Part shown: positions 7,441-16,625 of the stretch, piece after piece
How positions within the stretch are numbered: position 1 is the stretch's first letter
How the letters are laid out: the number at the start of each line of letters is the position of its first letter
Assembly: GCA_016926505.1 (NCBI GenBank)
Contig: JAFGOM010000075.1
Coordinates: 1-44,683, forward strand
Direction: 5' to 3'
Source of the DNA: Methanospirillaceae archaeon
GTDB taxonomy: Archaea; Halobacteriota; Methanomicrobia; Methanomicrobiales; Methanospirillaceae
DNA: 44,683 nt
Notes under the pieces: model-generated
The model's database searches: none
What the model was told of the DNA's origin: nothing
What the model saw: the letters and a program-made list of their open reading frames with translations, nothing else
Translations under genes and position numbers: made by a program

Positions 7441-9642
7441 ATGAACCGCCTGATTATCGTCTCTAACAGGCTCCCTATTACCATTAAAAAAGAGGAGAAC
7501 TCGATCATTGTTCAGGAGAGTATCGGTGGACTTGCCACCGGGCTTGGTTCAATATATCAGACATATACTTCTCTGTGGATTGGATGGCCGGGTCTTGTTA
7601 CCCGTGAGATTGAACAGGGGGATGAAAAAATCATCCGGGAGCAGTTACAGAAAGTTCATTGCAAACCGGTGTATCTTACCAAAGAGGAGTATGAAGGGTA
7701 TTACAATGGCTTTTGTAACCAGGCTGTCTGGCCCCTGTTTCATTATTTTTATCAGTATGCCAGTTATAACCCTGATCTATGGAACGTGTATGCAGATGTT
7801 AATTCGAATTTTTGTAACGTTGTCTGTGCCACGTACAAAACCGGTGATATCATCTGGATTCACGATTACCACCTGATGCTTCTCCCCCAGATGATCAGGA
7901 AGGAGATCCCTGATGCAACGATTGGTTTTTTTCTTCATATCCCCTTTCCTCCGTTTGAGTTGTTCAGGCTTATCCCATGGAGAAGGGAGATATTATCAGG
8001 CCTGGTGGGTGCAGACCTGATAGGATTTCATACCATTGACTATGTCCAGTATTTTCTTGCAACAACCAGAAAAATACTTGGATACGACTCTGAAAAATTA
8101 AAAATCCAATTACCGGACCGATTTTTACAGGTTGATACCTTTCCTATGGGTATTGATTACAACCGGTTTGCAACCCTCTCAGATACTCCTGCGGTTCATG
8201 ATGAAATACAGCAGATCAGGAACGATGTACATGATCGAAAGATCATCCTCTCGATAGATCGCCTTGATTATACCAAGGGCGTTTCCCTTCGGTTACATGC
8301 ATTTGAAGCGTTTCTGACTGCCCATCCAGAATTACATGAACAGGTCACATTTATCCTCGTTGCCGTTCCTTCACGCATCCATATTGATCATTATGCCGAG
8401 TTAAAACAGGAAGTAGATTATCTGGTTGGACGGATAAATGGGATATTCGGAACGTTGAGCTGGACCCCGGTCAGGTATATGTTTACTTACCTTCCTTTCG
8501 AACGGCTGCTGGCGATCTATAAAACTGCAGATATTGCCCTGATAACTCCCGTACGAGACGGGATGAACCTGATGGCAAAGGAGTATCTGGCAACAAAAAA
8601 GAATGAGGATGGATTTTTAGTCTTAAGTGAATTTGCCGGGGCTGCAAAAGAACTTGGAGAAGCGCTGTTAGTAAACCCAAATGATATTCAGGAATTTTCA
8701 ACAGCCATTTACGATGCCCTGATGATCCCAAAGGAAGAAAAAAAGGAACGAATCAGAATTATGCAGGATCGGCTCAAACGGTATGATCTTGCCAGATGGA
8801 CATCTGATTTTTTGCATGTTCTCTTCTGCGTAAAACAAGAACAGGAATTACTCTCGTCAACCAGGATAGATGCTTTTAAAATGCAGGAGATAGTTACCCG
8901 GTTCCACCATGCCTCGGCCCGGTTATTGTTCCTGGATTATGACGGAACCCTTGTTGCTCTGGCACAAACCCCCCAGGCAGCACAACCTGATAAGGAACTC
9001 TTCTCTCTCCTTGAGTTGCTTGTACAGGATCCTGCCAACCATATCGTGATTATCAGTGGACGTGATAAGGCGTTACTTACGTCCTGGTTTGGATCATATC
9101 GAATCGGATTGGTTGCAGAACATGGCGTCTGGTTAAAAAAACCCCGGAAAAACTGGGAACTGAATAAGAAGGCCAACGGAGATTGGAAAGAAGAGATAAG
9201 GCCAATTCTTGAGGTATATACCGACCGGACACCTGGTTCTTTTATTGAAGAGAAGGATTATTCCCTGGCATGGCATTATCGAAAAGCCGATACTGCACTT
9301 GCCGGGATACGGGTGATCGAACTGCGGGAGGATCTCTTAATGCGAACAACCAATCTCAATCTCACGATTCTGGAAGGACACAAAGTGCTTGAGATCAAAA
9401 ATGTAGATATCAACAAGGGAGTCGTGGTACGTCACTGGATGCAGGACCGGCCCTGCGAATTTGTTCTTGCCATTGGTGATGACCGGACTGATGAAGATGT
9501 ATTTACCGCACTCCCCCCTGAGGCAGTTACCATTAAAGTTGGATCACAACCCTCAGTTGCCACATACAGTGTGTTATCAACGGATGTCGTTCGAACCCTT
9601 CTTACAGCAATGGCGTCACACCAGTCATCGAAGGCTGATTAA
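7441..9642 (+). CDS. otsAB: Bifunctional trehalose-6-phosphate synthase / phosphatase
   Basis: This single polypeptide should carry out both steps of trehalose synthesis: the GT20 domain joins a nucleotide-activated glucose to glucose-6-phosphate, and the HAD domain removes the phosphate. The N-terminal half begins RLIIVSNRLPI and shows GGLATGLG, IWIHDYHLMLLP (about residue 140), FFLHIPFPP, GFHTIDYVQYF, IDRLDYTKG (about 277) and LITPVRDGMNLMAKEY. The phosphatase domain starts near residue 490 with LDYDGTLV (nucleophile Asp about 499), then ISGRD and GDDRTDEDVF near the C terminus. I chose the ATG at 7441 (733 residues) over 7432 because of TATA spacing and family alignment. Such fusions are known in several lineages. 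It is the first gene of a trehalose/glucan block with malQ and treS. A role in osmotic protection or storage is inferred. Confidence 0.93.
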   Translation: MNRLIIVSNRLPITIKKEENSIIVQESIGGLATGLGSIYQTYTSLWIGWPGLVTREIEQGDEKIIREQLQKVHCKPVYLTKEEYEGYYNGFCNQAVWPLFHYFYQYASYNPDLWNVYADVNSNFCNVVCATYKTGDIIWIHDYHLMLLPQMIRKEIPDATIGFFLHIPFPPFELFRLIPWRREILSGLVGADLIGFHTIDYVQYFLATTRKILGYDSEKLKIQLPDRFLQVDTFPMGIDYNRFATLSDTPAVHDEIQQIRNDVHDRKIILSIDRLDYTKGVSLRLHAFEAFLTAHPELHEQVTFILVAVPSRIHIDHYAELKQEVDYLVGRINGIFGTLSWTPVRYMFTYLPFERLLAIYKTADIALITPVRDGMNLMAKEYLATKKNEDGFLVLSEFAGAAKELGEALLVNPNDIQEFSTAIYDALMIPKEEKKERIRIMQDRLKRYDLARWTSDFLHVLFCVKQEQELLSSTRIDAFKMQEIVTRFHHASARLLFLDYDGTLVALAQTPQAAQPDKELFSLLELLVQDPANHIVIISGRDKALLTSWFGSYRIGLVAEHGVWLKKPRKNWELNKKANGDWKEEIRPILEVYTDRTPGSFIEEKDYSLAWHYRKADTALAGIRVIELREDLLMRTTNLNLTILEGHKVLEIKNVDINKGVVVRHWMQDRPCEFVLAIGDDRTDEDVFTALPPEAVTIKVGSQPSVATYSVLSTDVVRTLLTAMASHQSSKAD

Positions 9643-9736
9643 CATCTTCTCTTTTCATTATCAACATACATCCGGGTTTGTAAATACAACCGGGGGTGTG
9701 ATGGGAACGGTATCTCGTGCGAAACATTTAACTTGT

Positions 9737-9744
9737 TTTATATA
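9737..9744 (+). promoter_or_regulatory. Possible TATA box for malQ
   Basis: TTTATATA lies 30 bases before the malQ ATG and matches an archaeal TATA element well. It predicts a short leader of about 10 bases. Confidence 0.45.
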
Positions 9745-9773
9745 CCTGTCCTTTGTAGGACGGTGAATTAGCA

Positions 9774-11270
9774 ATGATTACACGAGGAAACGGACTTCTT
9801 CTTCATATTACCTCTCTTCCAACACGGTTCGGAATCGGTGATCTTGGGCCTGCATCAGATGCATTTATACAATTTCTTCTCGATGCGGGACAGAGATACT
9901 GGCAGATACTCCCGATTCACCCGACAGATCGCAGGTATGACAACTCACCCTATCATGCTCTTTCAGCCTTTGCCAATAATCCTCTTCTGATTAGTCCGGA
10001 ACAAATGGTTACCGATGGTTTTTTGGATGAACCGGATCTTTCTCCTGTTCCGGTTTTCCCTCAGTTTCAGGTTGATTTTGATGCTGTAATTTCATATAAG
10101 GAACGACTATTCAATCGTGCATATCATCGGTTCAGAGATCGGGGAAGTTCTCAGGAATTTATGAGGTTTTGTCAGAAGAATGCATGGTGGCTGGATCGGT
10201 ATGCCCTGTTTATGGTATTGAGAAAAAGGTATGCTCCTTCCTTGTGGGGTGACTGGCCCCCGGAATTACTCGATCCCGATGATATCATCCTTGAAAATAT
10301 CAGGAATAAAGAATCAGATGTATTTGAAAAGGAACGGTTTCTTCAGTATCTTTTTTCTATCCAGTGGAACCGGGTTCGGGATCGATGCAGAGATGCAGGA
10401 ATTTTTCTGATTGGAGATATCCCTATCTATATCGACTATGACAGTGCTGATGTCTGGTCACACCCCGGCTTTTTTCAGCTGGATAATCAGTACAAGCCGA
10501 CTGTCGTAGCAGGTGTCCCCCCTGATTATTTCAGTGCGACAGGACAGGTATGGAATAATCCTGTTTATAACTGGGATATGATACAAAAGGATCAATTTTC
10601 ATGGTGGGTAGCCAGAATAAAACACCTTCTTTTGCAGATTGATTATCTGCGGATCGATCATTTCAGGGGTCTTGTCGGGTACTGGGAGATTCCTGCCGGT
10701 TTTAAAACTGCCATACAGGGAACTTGGAAAGAGGCACCGGCAAGAGATTTTTTACGGACACTGGCCAGGAAAATCCCTTCTCTCCCCCTCATTGCCGAGG
10801 ATCTTGGCATTATTACTCCGGATGTCAGAGAGATCATGCAGGAATTTTCAATTCCCGGAATGGCTGTCCTTTTATTTGCGTTTGAAGAGGGCATGGCTGA
10901 CAACCCCTACATCCTGCATAATGTCTCCAAAAACCGGATTTTATACACCGGTACCCATGATAACAATCCGATACAGGCATGGTTCGCAACCGAGGCTTCA
11001 GAAACTGAGAAGAAGAACCTGTCTTTGTATTTTGGAAGAGATCTGTCTGCAGATACCATACATATGGACCTGATACGGCTTGCAATGATGAGTCGTGCTG
11101 ATACGGTAATCCTGCCGGTTCAGGATCTGCTGGGCCTTGGCGAAGAATCGAGAATGAACAGACCCGGGATAGATATCGGTAACTGGTGCTGGAGACTTGC
11201 ACCGGACGAGCTGCATTCCGGGATATCAGATATGCTGTTAAATCTTACTGCTATTTACGGACGAATATAA
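9774..11270 (+). CDS. malQ: 4-alpha-glucanotransferase (amylomaltase, GH77)
   Basis: This enzyme transfers maltodextrin segments between alpha-1,4-glucans and releases glucose. The 498 residues match the standard bacterial/archaeal GH77 length. Visible motifs are the N-terminal GNGLLLHITSLPTRFGIGDLG and YWQILPIHPT, the barrel strand LIGDIPIYIDYDSADVW (about residue 215), the nucleophile strand LRIDHFRGLVGYWEIP (Asp about 292), the acid/base strand PLIAEDLG (Glu about 340) and YTGTHDNNPIQAWF with the third catalytic Asp (about 391). It lies 131 bases after otsAB on the same strand with its own TATA-like element. Between OtsAB and a trehalose synthase it could connect maltose made from trehalose to longer glucans; that link is inference. 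No glycogen synthase or branching enzyme is in the window. Confidence 0.94.
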   Translation: MITRGNGLLLHITSLPTRFGIGDLGPASDAFIQFLLDAGQRYWQILPIHPTDRRYDNSPYHALSAFANNPLLISPEQMVTDGFLDEPDLSPVPVFPQFQVDFDAVISYKERLFNRAYHRFRDRGSSQEFMRFCQKNAWWLDRYALFMVLRKRYAPSLWGDWPPELLDPDDIILENIRNKESDVFEKERFLQYLFSIQWNRVRDRCRDAGIFLIGDIPIYIDYDSADVWSHPGFFQLDNQYKPTVVAGVPPDYFSATGQVWNNPVYNWDMIQKDQFSWWVARIKHLLLQIDYLRIDHFRGLVGYWEIPAGFKTAIQGTWKEAPARDFLRTLARKIPSLPLIAEDLGIITPDVREIMQEFSIPGMAVLLFAFEEGMADNPYILHNVSKNRILYTGTHDNNPIQAWFATEASETEKKNLSLYFGRDLSADTIHMDLIRLAMMSRADTVILPVQDLLGLGEESRMNRPGIDIGNWCWRLAPDELHSGISDMLLNLTAIYGRI

Positions 11271-11610
11271 GAGAGATTATCAAAAAGAGGGAATTTATCA
11301 AGAGACACCATGAAGGTGCCATCATGCAAAATTAATGAAACAGAAAAATATTTCATGAAAAGAGAACCTTTGATTCACAAATAAATGATATAATCCTCAA
11401 TAATTCGGATACATACGGTACCATCAGGATTGAAGGGAACACAAACCGGTAAGAATCAGTCCTGATATCCCCGCTACCCGGAAATATTACCTGGAACCTG
11501 CTGAATTTTTATTTAAAATAACAACCATAAGTTATGTATCGGAATCACTTTATGGTAAAGAAACATGAAGAATCATGCTTCCCTGTTCAGTATTGAGGAG
11601 AGACGAATCA
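11271..11610. other. Intergenic region upstream of trehalose synthase
   Basis: No gene is seen in these 340 bases. A TATA-like stretch, TTTTTATTTAAAATA (about 11506-11520), would fit a promoter with a leader of about 65 bases before the ATG at 11611. The long gap suggests that treS is transcribed separately from malQ. Confidence 0.4.
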
Positions 11611-14600
11611 ATGGGAAAAGGCAGGAAACGAGTAAAAACATCGGTTTTATGCGAAGATGATCCTGAATGGTACAAAGATGCCATAATTTATGAGGTACAT
11701 GTCAGGGCCTTTTATGACAGTGACGGTGATGGAATCGGCGATTTTGTCGGCCTGACTGAAAAACTGGATTATTTAAAGGATCTTGGCATTACCGCTCTAT
11801 GGTTGCTCCCGTTTTATCCTTCTCCACTGAAAGATGACGGATATGATATTTCTGATTATTATGGTGTCCATCCTGATTACGGCACACTGCAGGATTTTGA
11901 ATTGTTTTTGAAAGATGCACATAAAAGAGAGATCAGGGTTATCACAGAACTGTGTATGAATCATACCTCTGATACTCATCCATGGTTCCAGCGTGCACGA
12001 AGATCAAAAAAAGGAAGTAAATGGAGGAATTTTTACGTATGGAATGATACGGTTGAGAAATACAAAGATGCCCGTATCATTTTTAAGGACTTTGAATCCT
12101 CGAACTGGTCCTGGGATCCGGTTGCGGAATCATATTACTGGCACCGGTTCTACTCTCATCAGCCTGATCTGAATTATCAAAATCCGGCTGTTCGGAATGC
12201 CATTTTCGATGTAGTTGATTTCTGGTTTGGTCTTGGAGTAGACGGTCTCCGACTTGATGCGGTGCCGTACCTTTTCGAGGAAGAGGGAACAAATTGTGAA
12301 AATCTTCCTGGAACACACCAGTTTATCAGGGATTTACGGGCTCATGTGGATAGTACATTCAAAAATCGTATGCTGCTTGCTGAGGCTAACCAATGGCCGG
12401 AAGATGCAGCAGATTATTTCGGTGACGGCGATGAAGCCCATATGGCATATCATTTCCCTCTCATGCCCAGATTGTTTCTATCGATGAGGATGGAGGACAG
12501 TTACCCGATAACCGATATCATCGAACAGACACCTCCCATACCTGAATCCTGTCAATGGGGTCTTTTTTTGCGAAATCATGATGAACTTACCCTTGAGATG
12601 GTAACTGATCAAGAACGTGACTACATGTACCAGGTGTATGCAAAAGATCCCCATCAGCGGATCAATCTGGGTATCCGGAGAAGACTGGCTCCGCTCATGA
12701 GAAATGACCGGAGAGAGATGGAGCTCATGAATGTACTTCTCTTCTCCCTTCCGGGAACCGGCATCATCTATTATGGTGAAGAGATTGGGATGGGTGATAA
12801 TTATTATCTGGGAGACCGCAACGGGGTGAGAACTCCCATGCAGTGGAACTCAGATATCAATGCCGGGTTCTCACGCTCAAATCCACAACAACTCTACCTT
12901 CCGGTTATCATTGATCCTGAGTATCATTATCTCGCAGTAAATGTTTTGAATCAGCAACGAAATTCATCGTCATTTCTCTGGTGGATGAAGCATCTTATTA
13001 GTCTGACAAAAAGTTACAGGGCTTTTAGCAGGGGTACAATTAGTTTTCTTAATACAAAAAATCCAAAGGTTCTTGCATTTTTCAGGGGATATAAGGATGA
13101 TCGAATACTGATTATTGTCAATCTTGCAAAAACAACTCAGTACGTTCAGCTGGATCTCGCCGGTTTTGCTGGAATAATACCGATTGAGATATTCAGCAGC
13201 AATAAATTTCCGCAGATTGGAAAAGATCCCTACACCCTCACCCTTGGCCCCCACGATTATTACTGGCTCCTGTTTCAAGAACAAATAATTACCGATCGGA
13301 AGCATTTCATGAGATTAATACCTTCAATCACGTTGCGTGATAAAAGGGACGGATTTTTTGCACCGGGACAGGAGCGATTAATCGAGGCGACGATTCAGTC
13401 GTACATGAAGCGGTGGAATGAGATCCGATGGGAAAGACAGGGTCCTGGAAGATTGGAGATTATCGAGCAGATTCCATTGGGTGAGTCGCATCTGGATCCA
13501 TCAGATCTCATCATTCTTAAAGAGATTTTCGCAGATAGTACCTCGCGGCTTGTCTTTATACCGGTATTTTTTGTATCCGGAGAACCTGCAGAGATCATAA
13601 TCAGGGAAGTTCCAGAGTATATTATCACCCGCCTTACCAATGGTTGTCAGGAAGGCATTTTATGTGAGAGTTATTTTGATCAGACATTTCGGGAGTCTCT
13701 TCTTAATCTTCTCATCAGCAGAAAGATGATTCGGGGAAAGAATGGACTGATAAGAATTAACATCGAACGGAAATACCGGTATCTTCTCCGGGATCAGATG
13801 GAAAAGGCAGATCCGGTATTACATGCCGGAAAGGGAGTATGCGAGTTTGTTATCACCATGAATGGATTGTCATTAAAGTTGTACCGTTCACTGGAAGAAG
13901 GTATCAATCCGGCAATAGATATGCTGCGTTTTCTCAATGAAGAGACAGATTTCAGAAACTGTCCGACATACGCCGGTTCTATAGAGTATAAACAACCAAA
14001 AGCCGAACTCAGAGTTATTGGGATTGTACAGGAGATCGGTGAGACGAAAGGAAACGGCATTCTTTTTGCCGAGGATGCCGTCAGCAGTTATTTCAATGCA
14101 GTTCTTTCCAAGCGGGAAGATCTCAGCATTCGTTCCATTACTCCCTTTGATCTTCTGCCGGGCAGACCTGAAGGATTAGAGATGGTCGAGGAGATCATCG
14201 GGCCATTCTGTATCTACATGATGGATATACTGGGTACGCGGACCGGGGAATTGCATCTTGCACTTGCATCATCTCAAAAACCTGAATTTGCTCCTGAATC
14301 ATTTTCTCTCCTGTATCAGCGGTCACTGTACCAATCCTTCCAGAGTCAGATCCGCTTACTGTTACGGGATCTGCAGTCATCTTTACCGGATATTCCAGAC
14401 ATCCATCATGATAGTATTTTTGATCTCATCTCAACCGAGCCGGTTCTCAAAAAAGAGTTGCAGCCACTTATAAAAAAGAAGATCATTACCAAAAAGATCC
14501 GGATTCATGGCGATTATCATCTTGGAAATCTCCAGTTTACCGGAAAAGATTTTATTATCATAAACTTTGAGGGAGATTCAAACAAGACCATTTCTGAAAG

Positions 14601-15003
14601 AATGGGAAAATACAGTCCGTTGCGGGATGTTGCCGGTATGATATGGTCTCTTTATTATTCAACACATAGTATGTTTTCCCAGAAAACCCTGATACGACCG
14701 GAAGATATTGTGTATTTAAAACCCTGGGTTGATTACTGGTTATTCTGTGTGACCAGAAGTTTTCTCTCTTCATACCTCGCTGTTGTTGGTGATACAGGTA
14801 TTCTTCCCAAAGAAAGCGAAGATCGTGAACTTCTTCTTCGTATTTATACCATAGAACGTGCCGTGACAAAGATTGGATACATGAAAACCATCAGACCTGA
14901 CAGGATCCACATTGCGATACGAGTGCTTCATGCACTTCTCTCCCATACCATCTATACTGATGATCTTGTTGTCTGTATGGGTGATGGTGCAAGGATAAAA
15001 TAG
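11611..15003 (+). CDS. treS: Trehalose synthase fused to a maltokinase-like domain
   Basis: The N-terminal GH13 domain (about residues 10-560) should interconvert maltose and trehalose: EWYKDAIIYEVHVRAF at the start, DGLRLDAVPYL (nucleophile Asp about 216), LLAEANQWP (Glu about 258) and LRNHDELTLE (Asp about 321). The C-terminal half (about 580-1130) resembles maltokinase (Pep2/Mak), which makes maltose-1-phosphate. It keeps HGDYHLGN (about 964) and SERMGKYSPLRDVAGM, but the usual metal-binding IDFEGEP motif reads INFEGDS, with Asn replacing Asp (codon AAC at about 14566). Kinase activity is therefore uncertain. I start at 11611 because GAGGAG (11595-11600) precedes it; an upstream in-frame ATG at 11575 would add 12 residues. 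Fusion TreS-Mak proteins of about 1,100 residues are known in bacteria. No glgE, the usual user of maltose-1-phosphate, is nearby. Confidence 0.92.
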   Translation: MGKGRKRVKTSVLCEDDPEWYKDAIIYEVHVRAFYDSDGDGIGDFVGLTEKLDYLKDLGITALWLLPFYPSPLKDDGYDISDYYGVHPDYGTLQDFELFLKDAHKREIRVITELCMNHTSDTHPWFQRARRSKKGSKWRNFYVWNDTVEKYKDARIIFKDFESSNWSWDPVAESYYWHRFYSHQPDLNYQNPAVRNAIFDVVDFWFGLGVDGLRLDAVPYLFEEEGTNCENLPGTHQFIRDLRAHVDSTFKNRMLLAEANQWPEDAADYFGDGDEAHMAYHFPLMPRLFLSMRMEDSYPITDIIEQTPPIPESCQWGLFLRNHDELTLEMVTDQERDYMYQVYAKDPHQRINLGIRRRLAPLMRNDRREMELMNVLLFSLPGTGIIYYGEEIGMGDNYYLGDRNGVRTPMQWNSDINAGFSRSNPQQLYLPVIIDPEYHYLAVNVLNQQRNSSSFLWWMKHLISLTKSYRAFSRGTISFLNTKNPKVLAFFRGYKDDRILIIVNLAKTTQYVQLDLAGFAGIIPIEIFSSNKFPQIGKDPYTLTLGPHDYYWLLFQEQIITDRKHFMRLIPSITLRDKRDGFFAPGQERLIEATIQSYMKRWNEIRWERQGPGRLEIIEQIPLGESHLDPSDLIILKEIFADSTSRLVFIPVFFVSGEPAEIIIREVPEYIITRLTNGCQEGILCESYFDQTFRESLLNLLISRKMIRGKNGLIRINIERKYRYLLRDQMEKADPVLHAGKGVCEFVITMNGLSLKLYRSLEEGINPAIDMLRFLNEETDFRNCPTYAGSIEYKQPKAELRVIGIVQEIGETKGNGILFAEDAVSSYFNAVLSKREDLSIRSITPFDLLPGRPEGLEMVEEIIGPFCIYMMDILGTRTGELHLALASSQKPEFAPESFSLLYQRSLYQSFQSQIRLLLRDLQSSLPDIPDIHHDSIFDLISTEPVLKKELQPLIKKKIITKKIRIHGDYHLGNLQFTGKDFIIINFEGDSNKTISERMGKYSPLRDVAGMIWSLYYSTHSMFSQKTLIRPEDIVYLKPWVDYWLFCVTRSFLSSYLAVVGDTGILPKESEDRELLLRIYTIERAVTKIGYMKTIRPDRIHIAIRVLHALLSHTIYTDDLVVCMGDGARIK

Positions 15004-15388
15004 AGATACCTTTACCTGCGAATGGAAGTGACGGAGAGCACGAGAATATCGTATTATTTTTTGGGGGATATCGGGTTTGGCAGGTCACCAGATAATTGAG
15101 ATACCGTATAAGCCTTTAATCACACATTTTTCCAAATAAAAAAAGTCAGATGATGCCTGAATAATCAGGAAAAGGAAGCATTTTCCTCGTGCAATGGGGA
15201 CTTTAAGTGTATGAAAATTCCACGCTGAAATCATCTGAGGTTTCAAGATAAGGTTGATGTGATACTCTGAGTTATCCGCTCCTATAAACACTACATCCTA
15301 TTTTCGTTTTAAACAAAAAGTAGAACGGAGGATTATAGAGAACCTCTCTTATTTTATACCGTTTTTTTGTCTTCTGTACATGAGCACC
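15004..15388. other. Spacer between convergent treS and a pseudogene
   Basis: No gene is supported here. It holds the nested inverted repeats at 15146-15238 listed separately. The remainder is AT-rich sequence with no recognised motif. Confidence 0.4.
15146..15238. repeat. Nested inverted repeats (possible structured RNA)
   Basis: An outer pair, TCAGATGAT (15146-15154) and ATCATCTGA (15230-15238), encloses a small hairpin CCTGA-ATAA-TCAGG (15156-15169) and an overlapping one AGGAAAA/TTTTCCT (15167-15187). Together they could fold into one RNA element downstream of treS, possibly a transcript end or a small RNA. No family is recognised. Confidence 0.4.
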
Positions 15389-16531
15389 TTATGATTCCTT
15401 ATCTAACGTGAAGGTAAACGGTGGAGAGAGGATACGATCGTGTGTTTTATATTGTTGATCACGGATAGGGCCATCTCGCAAAAAAACCGAACCGTCATTG
15501 ATCTCTCAGTCAGATCAGGTACTACGGTTCAGAGCAGTCGAACCGTTCCCCCTGTCATGACACCTTCAGAACCTGCATTTTTTTATAGGAGGATCGACAT
15601 TTGTCTTTAAATAGGGTGGTCAAAATGCAATGAGCGTTTCTTTATATCCCCTGGTCAGGAAGCAATGGGCGTTTACAGCAGCTCCTGTATCATCGCAGAT
15701 AAGGAAATGCTGTCCCATAAACGGCATGGAAAAGTGGCTTATTTCGAACTGCCTCTTCGTTTCGTCAACATTGGCACAATGCTCAAGAAGTGACCGTAAA
15801 ACCTGCATGAATCTCAGTCCGGTGGTTGTGCCTCTGGCAAGGCTGCTTCAAGGATCATTGAATGTATCGCCATCCTGAAGAAAGGCGACATACCGTCCTT
15901 TCTCATTTATTCCGTCAACAACACCGTTGAGCAGGTCGGTTGTTCCAATAACAAGCGTTGCGTAGCCTTCCTCTGGATATATCCCGATAACAGGGTTAAG
16001 GGATACCATCTCATCGGTAATGAGCCCTTCTGTATTGCATTTTCAATATCGGTAAAAATGTCAAGATCAGGATTATATGACCACTCCATGTTTCTCCCGG
16101 CTATTGCATGCCCGTCCTGCGTGGATGCCGGAGGGAAATAGATTCCAGAACAGAAGGGGAAGCGTGTAATAGAGACCGGAAAGGAAGCATCATAAATAAT
16201 CATCTTCTGCGAGATTATAGGCCCTTTTAATACCTTTCATGCGATGATAAAGGACTGTGTCATACCGGCTGATGTATAATTCTTTTGCTTTTCCCTATAT
16301 TGGATCATCGAATAAAACAAGGATCGAATCGAATTGTTCACTGCCAATCTTACCGAGTTCATATCCAATCTCTTCATTGATTCCTCCCCTGATTACAACA
16401 GGGATAAATTCCACCTATGTTTTGTTGTCTGAATGCAAAAGAACTGAGCAGGTGGTGTTTGAACTGCAATAACATTGAAGGGAATGAGTACGAGAAGAAA
16501 TACAAACAGTATAAAAAATTCAGGGATCTCA
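15389..16531 (-). pseudogene. Decayed secreted C45-type (penicillin acyltransferase-like) amide hydrolase
   Basis: Stitching the minus-strand frames gives most of a linear-amide C-N hydrolase of the acyl-CoA:6-APA acyltransferase (peptidase C45) type. In order: a hydrophobic signal-like segment (FFILFVFLLVLIPFNVIAV, about 16460-16520), VVIRGGINEEIGYELGKIGS (about 16330-16400), a stop, KELYISRYDTVLYHR, a frameshift near 16200, FCSGIYFPP followed by HAIAGRNMEWSYNPD with the expected nucleophile Cys, a frameshift near 16025, DEMVSLNPVIGIYPEEGYA, NGVVDGINEKGRYVAFLQDG, a TGA near 15862, FMQVLRSLLEHCANVDE, HFLICDDTGAAV, further breaks, VPDLTERSMTVRFF, and a final RDGPIRDQQYKTHDRILS ending at a natural stop (15389-15391). 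At least five disruptions exclude simple sequencing error. The 5' limit is uncertain. The family call rests on the GRNMEW and DLTERSMTVRF patterns. Confidence 0.78.
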
Positions 16532-16625
16532 TGGAGGCTATATGGTTTTCTCCTGTAAAATCCCGTTCCGTTTCTATGAAAACCCTTCCGGTAAGACGGG
16601 TTGTGTCAGTTTATTAGTGAAAAAA

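Noticed and set aside
11575-11610. Upstream in-frame ATG for treS
   Set aside because: A Shine-Dalgarno GAGGAG lies inside this stretch and fits the ATG at 11611 better.
15389-16531. In-frame TAG codons as pyrrolysine
   Set aside because: TAG occurs in the relic, but so do TGA and several frameshifts, so decay is the better explanation.
16417-16617. Plus-strand 66-aa frame near the ATPase 3' end
   Set aside because: It runs antisense to the N-terminal signal-like part of the C45 pseudogene and matches nothing.
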